Shown here one piece after another: positions 16,208 to 25,700 of a DNA stretch of 64,000 nt. Position 1 is the first letter of the stretch; every line of letters begins with the position of its first letter. Origin of the DNA: Bacteroidales bacterium (GTDB taxonomy: Bacteria > Bacteroidota > Bacteroidia > Bacteroidales > Muribaculaceae); contig QAMW01000023.1 of the NCBI GenBank assembly GCA_003150235.1, positions 14,798 to 78,797 of the forward strand, read 5' to 3'. Below the pieces are notes generated by a model. That model worked only from the letters and a program-made list of their open reading frames with translations, did not search any database and was not told the DNA's origin. The position numbers and the translations under genes are program-made.

Positions 16208-18142
16208 TCACGCGTCAATGTTGGCATAATTAGCATTCTCTTCGATAAAATCGCGGCGCGGACCCACATCTTCGCCCATCAGCATGGAGAATATGCGGTC
16301 GGCTTCGGCGGCATCGTTGATGTTGACCTGCTTCAGCAAACGATGTTCACGCGACATTGTGGTGTCGCGAAGTTCCTGCGCGCTCATCTCACCGAGACCT
16401 TTGTAACGCATCACCTTGGTCTTGTCGCCATACTTCTCGATGAATGCCTGCACTTGACCGTCGGTCCAGCAGTATTCCTCGTTCTTACCGCGAGTACACT
16501 TGTACAACGGCGGCGTGGCGAGATACAGATAACCGTTCTCGATAATCGGGCGCATGCGGCGGAAGAAGAATGTCATCAGCAGTGTGGCGATATGGCTTCC
16601 GTCGACATCGGCATCGGTCATGATTATAATCTTGTGGTAGGCAAGCTTATCGAGATTGACCTCCTTTGAATCTTCCTCGGTGCCTATGGTGACACGCATC
16701 GCCTTGAAAAGGCTGGTGATTTCCTGGTTGTCAAATATCTTGTGATCCATCGCCTTCTCCACGTTAAGGATTTTACCACGCAGCGGAAGGATAGCCTGGT
16801 ATGTACGGTCACGACCCTGCTTTGCGGTACCGCCTGCGGAGTCTCCCTCGACGATAAACAGCTCGCAATCCTCAGCCGTGCGCGATGAGCAGTCGGCAAG
16901 TTTGCCAGGAAGACCGCCACCGCTAAGCGGCGACTTGCGTTGCACGTTCTTGCGGGCGTTATAGGCGGCATGACGTGCCTGGGCGGCGAGTATCACCTTG
17001 TCGACAATCAGCTTTGCCTGACGAGGATGCTCTTCAAGATATGTACGGAGTGCGTCGCTGACAGCAGTCTGCACCGCGCCCATCACCTCACTGTTGCCGA
17101 GCTTGGTCTTGGTCTGACCCTCAAACTGCGGCTCCATGACTTTCACCGACACGACCGCTGTCAATCCTTCGCGGAAGTCATCGCTGGCAATCTCCACGCC
17201 TTTGAGCTTGTCGAGCATCTTGCTGTCCTCGGCATACTTCTTCAATGTAAAGGTAAGACCGCGGCGGAAACCGGTAAGGTGCGTACCGCCCTCTATAGTG
17301 TTGATATTGTTGACAAATGAATATACATTCTCGTTGAAAGTAGTGTTGTAGGTCAACGCTACTTCCACCGGTATGCCCTGACGCTCGGTGTTGAGATGGA
17401 TGACATCGTTGATAAGCGACTCTTTGCTTGAGTCGATATATTGCACGAAATCCTCAAGACCGGTCTCGCTGTAAAATGTCTCCGACTTGTAGTTGCCCTC
17501 GGCATCTTTTGTGCGCTTGTCGGTGAGATGCAGTGTGATGCCCGCATTAAGATATGCGAGGTCACGCAGACGGTTGGCGAGTGTGCTGTAGTCGTACACA
17601 GTCACGGTAAATATGCTGTCATCAGGCTTGAAAGTGATGCTTGTGCCCGAATGTGAGCTTTCGCCTATCACCTGAAGCTCGGTTGTAGGCTTTCCACAGG
17701 AATATTCCTGCATGTAAGCCTTGCCGTTACGGTGTACCTCGGCGCGAAGATAGGTCGATAGTGCGTTCACGCAGCTTACGCCGACACCGTGAAGACCGCC
17801 TGACACCTTGTAGGAACCTTTGTCAAATTTACCGCCGGCATGAAGCACCGTAAGCACGACTTCAAGCGCGCTCTTGTGCTCTTTCTCATGCATGTCCACC
17901 GGAATACCACGCCCGTTGTCCACGACAGTTATCGAGTTGTCCTCATTTATAGTCACGTCTATGTCTGTCGCATATCCTGCAAGAGCCTCGTCGATAGAGT
18001 TGTCAACCACCTCATATACCAGGTGATGAAGACCCTTCACACTAATATCGCCTATATACATCGCAGGGCGCTTGCGCACAGCTTCAAGTCCTTCAAGCAC
18101 TTGGATATTACTCGCGCTGTATTCTTCTTTCTGTTCTGACAT
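16208..18142 (-). CDS. gyrB: DNA gyrase subunit B
   Basis: 644 aa from ATG 18142 (MSEQKEEYSASNIQVLEG); an upstream in-frame GTG at 18190 would add residues absent from the family. GHKL ATPase: DNSIDEAL and DNGRGIPV; GGLHGVGVS ATP lid; TOPRIM: EGDSAGG and TDADVDGSHI; DRTYQAILPLRGKILNVEK is also typical. GyrB rather than ParE is preferred from GRDRTYQAILPLRGKILNVEKA and the single-copy context, though ParE cannot be fully excluded without alignment. Confidence 0.92.
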   Translation of the reverse strand: MSEQKEEYSASNIQVLEGLEAVRKRPAMYIGDISVKGLHHLVYEVVDNSIDEALAGYATDIDVTINEDNSITVVDNGRGIPVDMHEKEHKSALEVVLTVLHAGGKFDKGSYKVSGGLHGVGVSCVNALSTYLRAEVHRNGKAYMQEYSCGKPTTELQVIGESSHSGTSITFKPDDSIFTVTVYDYSTLANRLRDLAYLNAGITLHLTDKRTKDAEGNYKSETFYSETGLEDFVQYIDSSKESLINDVIHLNTERQGIPVEVALTYNTTFNENVYSFVNNINTIEGGTHLTGFRRGLTFTLKKYAEDSKMLDKLKGVEIASDDFREGLTAVVSVKVMEPQFEGQTKTKLGNSEVMGAVQTAVSDALRTYLEEHPRQAKLIVDKVILAAQARHAAYNARKNVQRKSPLSGGGLPGKLADCSSRTAEDCELFIVEGDSAGGTAKQGRDRTYQAILPLRGKILNVEKAMDHKIFDNQEITSLFKAMRVTIGTEEDSKEVNLDKLAYHKIIIMTDADVDGSHIATLLMTFFFRRMRPIIENGYLYLATPPLYKCTRGKNEEYCWTDGQVQAFIEKYGDKTKVMRYKGLGEMSAQELRDTTMSREHRLLKQVNINDAAEADRIFSMLMGEDVGPRRDFIEENANYANIDA

Positions 18143-18229
18143 AATTATAAAAATGTACTTTTTCTTTCGTTTTATCCATTGTCCGGGCACACGTCACCGC
18201 GCGCTCCGGAAGTCGCCTTTTAGGGCAAA

Positions 18230-18261
18230 CAAAATTACTAAAATTTCACGTCATATACAAA
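18230..18261 (-). promoter_or_regulatory. Promoter of gyrB
   Basis: Minus-strand TTTG (18258-18261), 20-nt spacer, TAATTTTG (18230-18237). About 90 bp upstream of the gyrB start. Confidence 0.7.
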
Positions 18262-18307
18262 TATTTAAGAGGTTCGTTTTTGCCTCATGCAGGCATATCC
18301 GGGCACA

Positions 18308-18472
18308 GTAACTATTCAGCGAAAATTACCAGTATAAGAGTCTAATTACCAGGTAGGGATGCACTATGGTGCGTCCGAAAACGAGGTTAATTAACCATAA
18401 ACCAGCGGATGCTCCGGGGAGCATCCCTACAAATTAATTGCAATCAGACTGTTGGAGTCGCTGAATAATTAC
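18308..18472 (+). mobile_element. 165-bp MITE-like repeat, copy 2
   Basis: Same length and architecture as 9981-10145 but inverted: GTAACTATTCAGCGA start, TCGCTGAATAATTAC end, internal GTAGGGATGC/GCATCCCTAC inverted pair, and the shared CTGTTGGAGTCGCTGAATA right end. It lies between the gyrB promoter and the tRNA-Pro promoter, interrupting nothing. Confidence 0.7.
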
Positions 18473-18529
18473 CTGGCACTTCGTTATCTGTTAATATTTG
18501 TAAATTATCCCACATTTTACGATTCACAG

Positions 18530-18560
18530 TTGCAAGTGTCGAAAATAACCACTACCTTTG
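18530..18560 (+). promoter_or_regulatory. Promoter of tRNA-Pro
   Basis: TTG (18530-18532), 20-nt spacer, TACCTTTG (18553-18560), 17 bp before the tRNA. Confidence 0.65.
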
Positions 18561-18577
18561 CAACGCATTTCCAAAAT

Positions 18578-18652
18578 CGGGGTGTAGCTCAGCCAGGTTA
18601 GAGTACGCGTCTGGGGGGCGTGTGGTCGGAAGTTCGAATCTTCTCACCCCGA
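18578..18652 (+). tRNA. tRNA-Pro (anticodon GGG)
   Basis: Cloverleaf can be drawn: acceptor CGGGGTG with CACCCCG, D-arm GCTC...GAGT, anticodon loop CTGGGGG giving GGG, T-arm with TTCGAAT, discriminator A. CCA is not encoded. The 3' end from 18639 is identical to the repeat at 56142, so this copy of the 3' end was supplied by the integrated phage and the tRNA stays intact. Confidence 0.92.
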
Positions 18653-18662
18653 CAAAATTGCA
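18639..18662 (+). other. attL core (24 bp)
   Basis: Identical to 56142-56165. It begins TCTTCTCACCCCGAC in the T-arm/acceptor of tRNA-Pro and ends CAAAATTGCA just past the tRNA. Confidence 0.92.
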
Positions 18663-18665
18663 CCT

Positions 18666-18698
18666 AAAAGGGTTTAACTCAACGAGTTAGACCCTTTT
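18666..18698 (+). terminator. Phage-supplied terminator for tRNA-Pro
   Basis: Fifteen-pair hairpin AAAAGGGTTTAACTC / GAGTTAGACCCTTTT with a three-base loop. Its core AACTC...GAGTT also occurs in the original chromosomal terminator now displaced to 56170. Confidence 0.7.
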
Positions 18699-18775
18699 AC
18701 TAATTTTAGCCGGAACGCGACAGTCTCGCGACCGCCGAAGTTCCCCATTGTTTCACCGGCATTTTCCGCAAGAAA

Positions 18776-20002
18776 ATGTCAAAAAAAATGTTAAACTTTC
18801 AGTCCGACACGCCTCGTAACAGCAGGCAAACCCCACGAAAAAAGAGGACATCCGCACCCGTTGGAGAAATTCTTCAGTACACACCGCCGCAGCTCCGTGA
18901 AAATGCAGCAGGAATTTATGTGGAGTTCTACGCCTACGACCCGAGCCTCATGCGCATGAGGCGCAAGACCATCAAGCTAAACCGAGTAAAAGGCACTCTC
19001 CGGCGTCGCCAGTACGCCCGCGAGATTATAGGCAGGCTAAACAACGAACTACAGCACGGCTGGAATCCGTGGATCGAGAAAGACACCGGCACCATGTATC
19101 TTTTCGAGGAAGCCGCCGACCGCTATGAGACACACCTTGAAAGGATGTATGAAGGAGGCTATTTCCGCAAGGACACCTACGCAGGCTACAAATCTTATCT
19201 CAAGATACTGCGTCACTACATCGAGAAGGAATGCCCGATACGGTATGTCTACCAGTTTGACCGCCGCTTCTGCACCGACTTCCTCGACTATGTCTTCATC
19301 ATACGCGGCAACGGCGCCCAGACCCGTAACAACTACCTCCATTTCCTGCGCCTGTTCTCGACATTCCTTGTCGAGAAGTCATACCTTAACAGCAAGCCAA
19401 CCGAGTGCATCACGCCGATATCAAAAAGGCTCTACAAGAAAGAGCGCACCAGCATCCCCCTCGAACAAATCGGCAAGATGGGAGCCTACCTCCGACACGC
19501 CGACCCCGACTTCCTTCTTGCTTGCTACCTGTTATATTATTGTTTTATCCGGCCGGTGGAGATGACACGGCTGCGCATATCCGACATAAACCTCGCCGAA
19601 GGCACGATCACCATACCGGCTGACGCGTCAAAAAACCGTACGCGGCAGACCGTCACCGCGCCACACAAGGTGCTGCTCTACGCCCTCGACCGGGGGCTTT
19701 TCGACGCACCGGGCGACTGCTTCATATTCTCGGAAGGGTTGCGCCCCGGAAGGACACAGATTGACCCCAAGAAGTTCCGCGACCACTGGGAGAAGATGCG
19801 CCGTGCCCTGCGGTTCAAGAAAGAGTGGAAATTCTACTCGCTCAAAGACACCGGCATCACGGCAATGATTGACGGGAAGAAACTCTCAAACAAGGCTATC
19901 CGCGACCAGGCGCGCCATTCATCACTCGCCATAACCGACCTGTATGTAGACCATGGCGACGGCGCCGACGCTGACATCGCAGTGCTTGACGGCGCACTGT
20001 GA
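18776..20002 (+). CDS. int: Tyrosine-type phage integrase
   Basis: 408 aa. Residues about 110-210 form a SAM-like core-binding domain; the catalytic domain follows, with Arg-I in FIRPVEMTRLRISDIN, a SKNRTRQTV strand with the lysine, then FYSLKDTGITAM where the usual HxxR box should be, the H of ARHSS and the nucleophile in LYVDH. The second box reads S-x-x-D/K rather than H-x-x-R, a variation known among Bacteroidota phage integrases. Its position next to attL and its orientation away from the tRNA suit site-specific integration into tRNA-Pro. Confidence 0.9.
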   Translation: MSKKMLNFQSDTPRNSRQTPRKKRTSAPVGEILQYTPPQLRENAAGIYVEFYAYDPSLMRMRRKTIKLNRVKGTLRRRQYAREIIGRLNNELQHGWNPWIEKDTGTMYLFEEAADRYETHLERMYEGGYFRKDTYAGYKSYLKILRHYIEKECPIRYVYQFDRRFCTDFLDYVFIIRGNGAQTRNNYLHFLRLFSTFLVEKSYLNSKPTECITPISKRLYKKERTSIPLEQIGKMGAYLRHADPDFLLACYLLYYCFIRPVEMTRLRISDINLAEGTITIPADASKNRTRQTVTAPHKVLLYALDRGLFDAPGDCFIFSEGLRPGRTQIDPKKFRDHWEKMRRALRFKKEWKFYSLKDTGITAMIDGKKLSNKAIRDQARHSSLAITDLYVDHGDGADADIAVLDGAL

Positions 20003-20020
20003 CATACCCGGCAACAACAC

Positions 20021-20051
20021 GACACCCCGGCTCGCATCGAGTCGGGGTGTC
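20021..20051. terminator. Bidirectional terminator between int and cassette A
   Basis: GACACCCCG-g-CTCG / CGAG-t-CGGGGTGTC with a CAT loop, followed by TTCTTAT on the plus strand. It ends int and, on the minus strand, the last late or cassette transcript. Confidence 0.75.
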
Positions 20052-20073
20052 TTCTTATCTGAGTCCGGACATG

Positions 20074-20268
20074 TCAATCAGTGTTCTCCAGCTTGACAAA
20101 CGCATCAATCGTATCACGCAATTTCACCAGGTCTTCCACGGAATTAAGCACCAACATCCCGGAGCAGAAGCCTTCATACGACACGCCGACATTTATCACC
20201 GATGACTGCACGTCGTTTTCACTGAGCACATCCTGCCGGGTAACAGTTATCCTCGCTTTCGGTTTCAT
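20074..20268 (-). CDS. Cassette A, small soluble protein
   Basis: 64 aa, unknown function. It resembles the products at 35170-35373 and 47684-47884: MKP start, a basic beta-rich N-terminal half, a VSYEGFCSGMLVLNSVEDLVKLRDTIDAF segment aligned with VAYAGYGSGIIVLDTTADLLRLREAID of the others. Its start overlaps the stop of the hydrophobic partner by four bases (ATGA), as in the other two copies. This copy is the most divergent of the three soluble proteins. Confidence 0.7.
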   Translation of the reverse strand: MKPKARITVTRQDVLSENDVQSSVINVGVSYEGFCSGMLVLNSVEDLVKLRDTIDAFVKLENTD

Positions 20269-20501
20269 AGCTCACCCCCTTTCTTGCTTGAGTAATTTAT
20301 TGCGGCGCACACGGTCACCACCAGCGCGCACATGCAGCAGGCTACCGGTCGGTCGGCGAGGGCGCATATCCACGCCCCGGCAGTTCCGGCTACGGCTGCA
20401 GGGATGGAGGCGCGGCGCAAAAGGTTGGTCACTTGCCCCGCTGAGATGCGGAGCGACGGCAGGTTCCGGCTCTGTGCCGGCATTGTCATTGTTGCTTTCA
20501 T
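20265..20501 (-). CDS. Cassette A, small hydrophobic protein
   Basis: 78 aa, unknown family. A basic N-terminal third is followed by a hydrophobic stretch with two probable membrane segments around a conserved core (AGTAGAWICALADRPVACC, then ALVVTVCAAINY) and a KKGGEL tail. Near-identical to 47881-48117 and closely similar to 35370-35597. First gene of a two-gene unit; the start codon directly follows box 3 of the structured leader, so translation may be controlled by leader folding. Confidence 0.75.
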   Translation of the reverse strand: MKATMTMPAQSRNLPSLRISAGQVTNLLRRASIPAAVAGTAGAWICALADRPVACCMCALVVTVCAAINYSSKKGGEL

Positions 20502-20722
20502 TTGTACAGCATTACATTTGAAAAAAATAAAAAATTATCTCGGCGCGGAACAAAAAAAGTTCCGCTCCCCGTTGCTGTACACCTTGAAAGAAGGCAGTGG
20601 GCGCATTAACGCTCCACACGGGACGGAACTTGTGATATCGCGAATGACGCGGGCAAAATAAATGCCGGCGGCAAAAGCGGTCGGTGACTCGGTCGCCTTC
20701 TTTCAAAAAATGTACAGCGTTG
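20502..20722 (-). promoter_or_regulatory. Cassette A structured leader
   Basis: Three related boxes: box 3 TGTACAGCA (20503-20511), box 2 TGCTGTACA (20573-20581), box 1 TGTACAGCG (20711-20719), plus-strand reading. Box 2 is complementary to both outer boxes. Inside box 1-box 2 a second helix TTGAAAGAAGGC (20584-20595) / GCCTTCTTTCAA (20695-20706) forms. Between box 2 and 3 a GCGGAAC-T7-GTTCCGC hairpin precedes a T-rich run in the transcript, like an attenuator. The same plan with different box sequences recurs twice. Confidence 0.7.
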
Positions 20723-20754
20723 CAAATATCAGAATTATTTCCGATACGTGCAAC
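20723..20754 (-). promoter_or_regulatory. Cassette A promoter
   Basis: Minus strand GTTG (20751-20754), 20-nt spacer, GATATTTG (20723-20730), a one-base deviation from TAnnTTTG. The predicted start falls in box 1 of the leader. Confidence 0.45.
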
Positions 20755-20769
20755 ACCTTTTTGAAAAAA

Positions 20770-20865
20770 TCATCTGCGGAAACAGTCGACCATCTCCATC
20801 GCCCGCCGGTCTCTTTCCATGTACTCAGACTCATCGATGACCACATCCTCCGTGATTATCCCCAT
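20770..20865 (-). CDS. Possible 31-aa peptide after the tail hub gene
   Basis: Open frame from ATG 20865 to a TGA at 20770, starting MGIITEDVVIDESEYMER, with no homology I recognise. It would overlap the end of the tail hub gene (stop at 20909) only upstream of its own start, so it is free of coding overlap. Acidic, possibly a real small late gene. Low confidence. Confidence 0.3.
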   Translation of the reverse strand: MGIITEDVVIDESEYMERDRRAMEMVDCFRR

Positions 20866-20908
20866 GCCGCAAATATACTGCCAAAGACCGACACAGTGCA
20901 ACGACCGT

Positions 20909-22735
20909 TCAGTCCACGACCGGGAAAAATTCGCCTTTGAGCAGCTGCGACATACCCCTCTCGGAAAAAGTCGCTGTAATCTTCTCGCACAGATAACGCT
21001 TGCCGGCAATATGGAACACAGCCCGCACATCGGGAATCCCGTCGGCAATCCACGAGAATTTCACGCGCTCGCGGCGGTTAATCCTTATGCCGGAGAAATA
21101 GGCGCGCTGCCGGTCGCGCAGCGCAAGCGAGTAGCGGCTGTCAGGGGCGGGTCGCCCGTCGACAACCGGGTTGACAAAAGTGACCGGGGCGAGGTCTCTT
21201 ACCGTTGGAGTCTTCAGTGCCGCGCCGTCCCAGTATCCGACAAATATCTTGCTGTAATACTCCGGACGCTCCTCCTTCTGCCCCATCAGCAACGCCGAGT
21301 AGGCGTAAGGCTGCTTCACGCCGTCGGCATCGGTCACCGACGACTCGTTGAACTCCGACGGCTTCAGGAACATGCACCTGCCATGGATGTCGTCGGTCTC
21401 CAGCACACACACCGGCACCATGTCGAGCTCCACCCAGTCGCCATCCTCGCCATCCTCACCGGGAAGGTCGGCAAAACGGTTTATCTGCGTGAGCACCATC
21501 CACCGGTAATCCCCGAAAGCCTTCTCGATGACATACAGGTAATACGCGTCCTCGGCACGGCAATACATGAGCTTCTTCGACGGCTCGTAAGCCACCGCGT
21601 CATCATCACCGAGCCACAACGCCTTGCGCGGATGGGGCGACCCGGGGAAAAACGGGCGCAGCCACTCTATCATGGCGGCATAAGAGTCAAACTCCTTGAA
21701 ATACCGCTCCTGCTTCCGGAGTGTGTCGATAAGCCATCCGCAGTTGTCACGGCTCCAGGAGTCATATCCAGGCGACGAGTACCGCACACCCGACATCCCG
21801 CGGTATTCCGTCAGCTGCCCGTCATAGCCCACTTCGGCAGAAAACGAGTCGACCACCCTGTCTATACGCACCACCCCGTGCGGCTCCGCGAGTCCGGCAC
21901 AAAAACGCATCGACACCGACCGCGCCTTATGGTCGATGTCAAACTCGGCGACAAGCAGTTTCTCCAGTTCCTCGACATACCGTGTGAGCGACCAGCGAGG
22001 CAAAGCGCGGGCAATATCGGCAATCTCCCATGCGCCCGGCAGGGAGTTGCAGCAGAGCAGATAGCGGTCATCCGACTCTTCCCACGCCGACAGGTCGCAG
22101 GAATATCCCGCCGATTCAAAGAGCCACCTGGTAAGCGCTATCAGATACACCTGGTTTGACACATAGCCCACCGACTTCACGCCGTCGCTCCATTTAAGCT
22201 CACCGTCAGTCACCACGACCTCATTGAGCATGGCGCCCGTATTGTCGTTAATCCATGGCAGCGACACCACCCCGCTGTACCCCGAAACAGGCACCCCGGC
22301 ACGATACCGCGTCGCCCCGTAGGGCTTCAGCTGTTCCGCAGGGTCGACAGCCCCGATCCAGTCGGCGTAAGGAGACACCGGCAACCCCATGTCGTTGATA
22401 TAGATATCGTCAAAGGTCGTGGCGAAATTCTGCACCGACCGCCCCTCGAGAAACTGCACCTTTATCTCCGAGCGGTTAGCCTCCATCACCGTGACCACGC
22501 CGTGAAGCGACAGGTCACGGTCGAGTATCGAGGCGTCAAGCATCACCTCCCGCGAGTCGGCATCCTTGCGGTCGAGCCATCCGAATATCTCACGGTTGGC
22601 GGCACACCCCGCAAGAGGGAGCGTGATGGAAAACGAATAACCGTCGGCATCGGAGAAAGCCCGGTTCTCGGAGACGTAGTCAAACGTGCTCCCCTCCTTC
22701 AATACGGCTACCCTGCCGTCGATAATCAGTCTCAT
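20909..22735 (-). CDS. Tail hub / distal tail protein
   Basis: 608 aa. It follows the tape measure gene with a four-base ATGA overlap, the usual place for the distal tail or hub protein that ends the tube and carries receptor-binding parts. The N-terminus (ADGYSFSITLPLAG and IFGWLDRKDADSR) resembles hub-type beta-barrel beginnings seen in Bacteroidota phages; aromatic-rich middle and beta-rich C-terminus. No enzymatic motif was recognised. The function is inferred mostly from order and size. Confidence 0.6.
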   Translation of the reverse strand: MRLIIDGRVAVLKEGSTFDYVSENRAFSDADGYSFSITLPLAGCAANREIFGWLDRKDADSREVMLDASILDRDLSLHGVVTVMEANRSEIKVQFLEGRSVQNFATTFDDIYINDMGLPVSPYADWIGAVDPAEQLKPYGATRYRAGVPVSGYSGVVSLPWINDNTGAMLNEVVVTDGELKWSDGVKSVGYVSNQVYLIALTRWLFESAGYSCDLSAWEESDDRYLLCCNSLPGAWEIADIARALPRWSLTRYVEELEKLLVAEFDIDHKARSVSMRFCAGLAEPHGVVRIDRVVDSFSAEVGYDGQLTEYRGMSGVRYSSPGYDSWSRDNCGWLIDTLRKQERYFKEFDSYAAMIEWLRPFFPGSPHPRKALWLGDDDAVAYEPSKKLMYCRAEDAYYLYVIEKAFGDYRWMVLTQINRFADLPGEDGEDGDWVELDMVPVCVLETDDIHGRCMFLKPSEFNESSVTDADGVKQPYAYSALLMGQKEERPEYYSKIFVGYWDGAALKTPTVRDLAPVTFVNPVVDGRPAPDSRYSLALRDRQRAYFSGIRINRRERVKFSWIADGIPDVRAVFHIAGKRYLCEKITATFSERGMSQLLKGEFFPVVD

Positions 22736-25700
22736 GCCCTCTTGGATTTAGGTTTCTTGTTGTTCATAAGCCGCTCATATTCATCCTGAGCCTTCTTTAT
22801 GCCGGCATCGCCCGTTACAGTGTTGACCGTCACAAATGGCTCGTCGAGACGCTCACGGAGTCCGTTTACAGCCTCCGATGACGAGACAAGCGCGGCAAGC
22901 ACCAGCGCCGATGAATCACGGGCGGCGGCGCGGCTTATCACCGACCGTGACTGAATCTCCTGGGCGACATCCTCGGCACGGAGCGACCCGATGGTGTTGG
23001 TGCGCTGCACATAGTCGAGAGCCTCTATCATCGGGCGCGCCACAGGGGAGGCGAGCAGCCTTTGCGACGCCACCCATTCCCCGGCGTGAACGACACCGGC
23101 AGGCTCGTCGGCACGGCCCTTCCTGGTGAAACCGCCCTTGGAATAACCTTGCGCCTCGGAAGCCTGCTGCTGTTTCTTTATAGCCGCAATCTGTATTCCT
23201 CCGGCGGCAACCGCCATTGCTGCGGCGATAGGGGCGAGTATATATCCGATGACAGGCACCTGCGCCGCCGAGCCGAAAGCCGCGAGGGCATTCTGGGCGG
23301 TCTGAGCCACAGCCTGAATGACCTGCATGGCAAACATCTTGCGGTTAGCCTCGTTCTTTACCTTGGCAATCTCCGCCTCCTTCTTTTTCTCCAGCTGCGC
23401 GACCCTGTAGGAGTTGCCCTGTGCAAGCTCGACCTCACGCTCATAACGCGATTCGATGCCCGCTGTCTGCACCTGCAGCTCAGCCTGCATCATGGTCGAC
23501 AGTCCGGAGAACACCGATGCCATGCCCGATGTCATCGATGACAGAGAGCCGGTCAACACCTGACCGCCCTCCGATTTCAGCCATTGCGCGGCGTTCATGA
23601 CAGCCTCCCTGTAGGAGTTCTCTGTCTCTGTCGCCGCAACCTGGTTATACTCCCGGCGCATGGCAAGCTCCGCGGCAAGGTAAGCCTCCTTGATGCGCGA
23701 TATTTCCGCCTCGTTGCCGGAGGCGGCTTCAAGCTCGCGGCGATACACCTCCTGCAGCAGCTCAAACTCGGCATCAAACTTATCTTTTTTCTCGCTATCC
23801 GAGTCACCGAAATATTTCTCCTTCACGGAGGCGATGCGCCGCTCGTAGTCGGTCTGTCCCGACTCATACGCCTTGCGGTGACGCTCCTGCGCCTTCAGGC
23901 GCGCCGCCTGGTAGGCTGTCTCGGCTTTCAGACGCTCGTCGGAACCCTCCTTTGTAAGGTCTACAAGCCGAAGAAGATGATTAAGCTCGGCGAGCTCGAC
24001 TGCCTCGTCGTGGATACGCTGCTGCGCCTCCAGCTGCTCCGCGGTCATCGAGTCCGACTCCAGACGGTCGGCACGTTCCTGTGTCAGCCGGAGCATGATT
24101 CTCTGATGGCGGTCGTTCTCAACGGCAACGAGCCGGTCATTGCCGTTGACCGTCTGCCTGTTGACCGCCTCCCAATACTGCGACTCGGTTTCCAGACGCT
24201 CCGCAGCTGAAAGGTCCTGACGCTCCAGTATCTTAGAGAAATACCCCACGGCAATCTCATCCATCCTCCCGGTGTACTCGCGGTGGTCGGTCTCCCCCTT
24301 GCTATAGGCAATCTTTGTCTCTGCCTCCATGCGGTCACGCCAAGCCTTCTCCTCGGCAAATCGGTCTTCTCTCTCATCTGGCTGAGGGGTTGGATTTACT
24401 ATCGGGTCAATCGGGTCTGAGGAAGGGCGTGATGTCCCGTTAACGACATCGTTAGCGACTGATGTGCCAAGCAACTCACGCTCCTTTCTTAGCTGTACAA
24501 GCTTCTGATCGGCATCAGCCCTGACCTGTTCGATATAACGACGTGTGTTTATAAATTCAGGGTGACCGGGAGAATTTATGTACGATTCCTTTCCTTCATC
24601 ACCCATCGGGTAGAACATGCGTTCACTCTCCGGTATTGTCACATCGCCGAGAGCCGCCGAGACTTTACGGTCTCGTTCTCGCTCTATTTGGAGAAGATCT
24701 TTTTCCGTTTGAGCGAGCAACTCTTTTCGGGCTTCTGCCTGTGCGCTGCGCACAATACTTTGTCGCAGCTGTTCGTATGCATCTGCGGCATTACCCGCAA
24801 GAATTGCCTCCTGTGACAGATTCTTGAAATATTCGGGATACTGTTGCTGCAGACGGGTGACGGCATTAAGCCGTTGATCGAGAGCAAGACTTTGGTCCTG
24901 CGTCGCCCTGTACAGAGCTTCAAGGGTTTTAAGTTCAACCGCACAATTAGCCTCTGCTTCCCGCTCTGCATCCGCAATCTTTTTTTGAGCCCTGGCGAGA
25001 CGCTCCGTCTCAGAGGTCGCTTTTGCCGATTTTACAGCAAATGTAATCAGGAACCCGACGGCTGCAGTTATGGCGGCAATGAGCAAGCCGAAAGAGTCAG
25101 CCTTTAAAGACCTGGCGAAAGCATTCCATATAAGGTGAGCCTTTCGTATGTTTCCTGAGAAAAGAGCAACCGTGGCGGCTCCAAGTTTCACAGCCGCACT
25201 CCACAAGAACATCGCGGTCTTACCGGCAACACATAAGGCAGTCCACAGTTTTTGCTTGATGATAGCTATATTCACTATTACCAAATAAGCTGCAACAGCG
25301 GCTGACAATGAGAGAATCGCACCTTTATGCTCTATGATAAAACGTACAAGAGTCACGAGTGCACGTACAACGGCTGACGACGACGATACAAGATGAGACA
25401 TCAGAGGCGAGAGACGTTCCCCGAGTTCAACACGCAAATCGTTGATTGACTTTTTCGCTTTCTCGATTGAGGCTTGTACGGTGTTGTTTTGAACATTAAA
25501 CTCATTCGTCACCGAAACGCCCTCAGAAAAAGCCTTGTTAGCCTCTATTTGCTGAGCCTTCACATCCTCAATATGTGTGGCGAGTGTCGAGAGTGCGGCG
25601 ATTGCACGTGCACCGTTTTCTCCCATATCCTTGAACATAGGCGAGAGGGTGTCCATGCCTCCGGCATTATGTAGGGTTTCAAGGAATAGTATAAGGGCTT

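Noticed and set aside
18143..18190. N-terminal extension of GyrB from a GTG
   Set aside because: The added residues are not part of the family and the ATG at 18142 gives the expected start.
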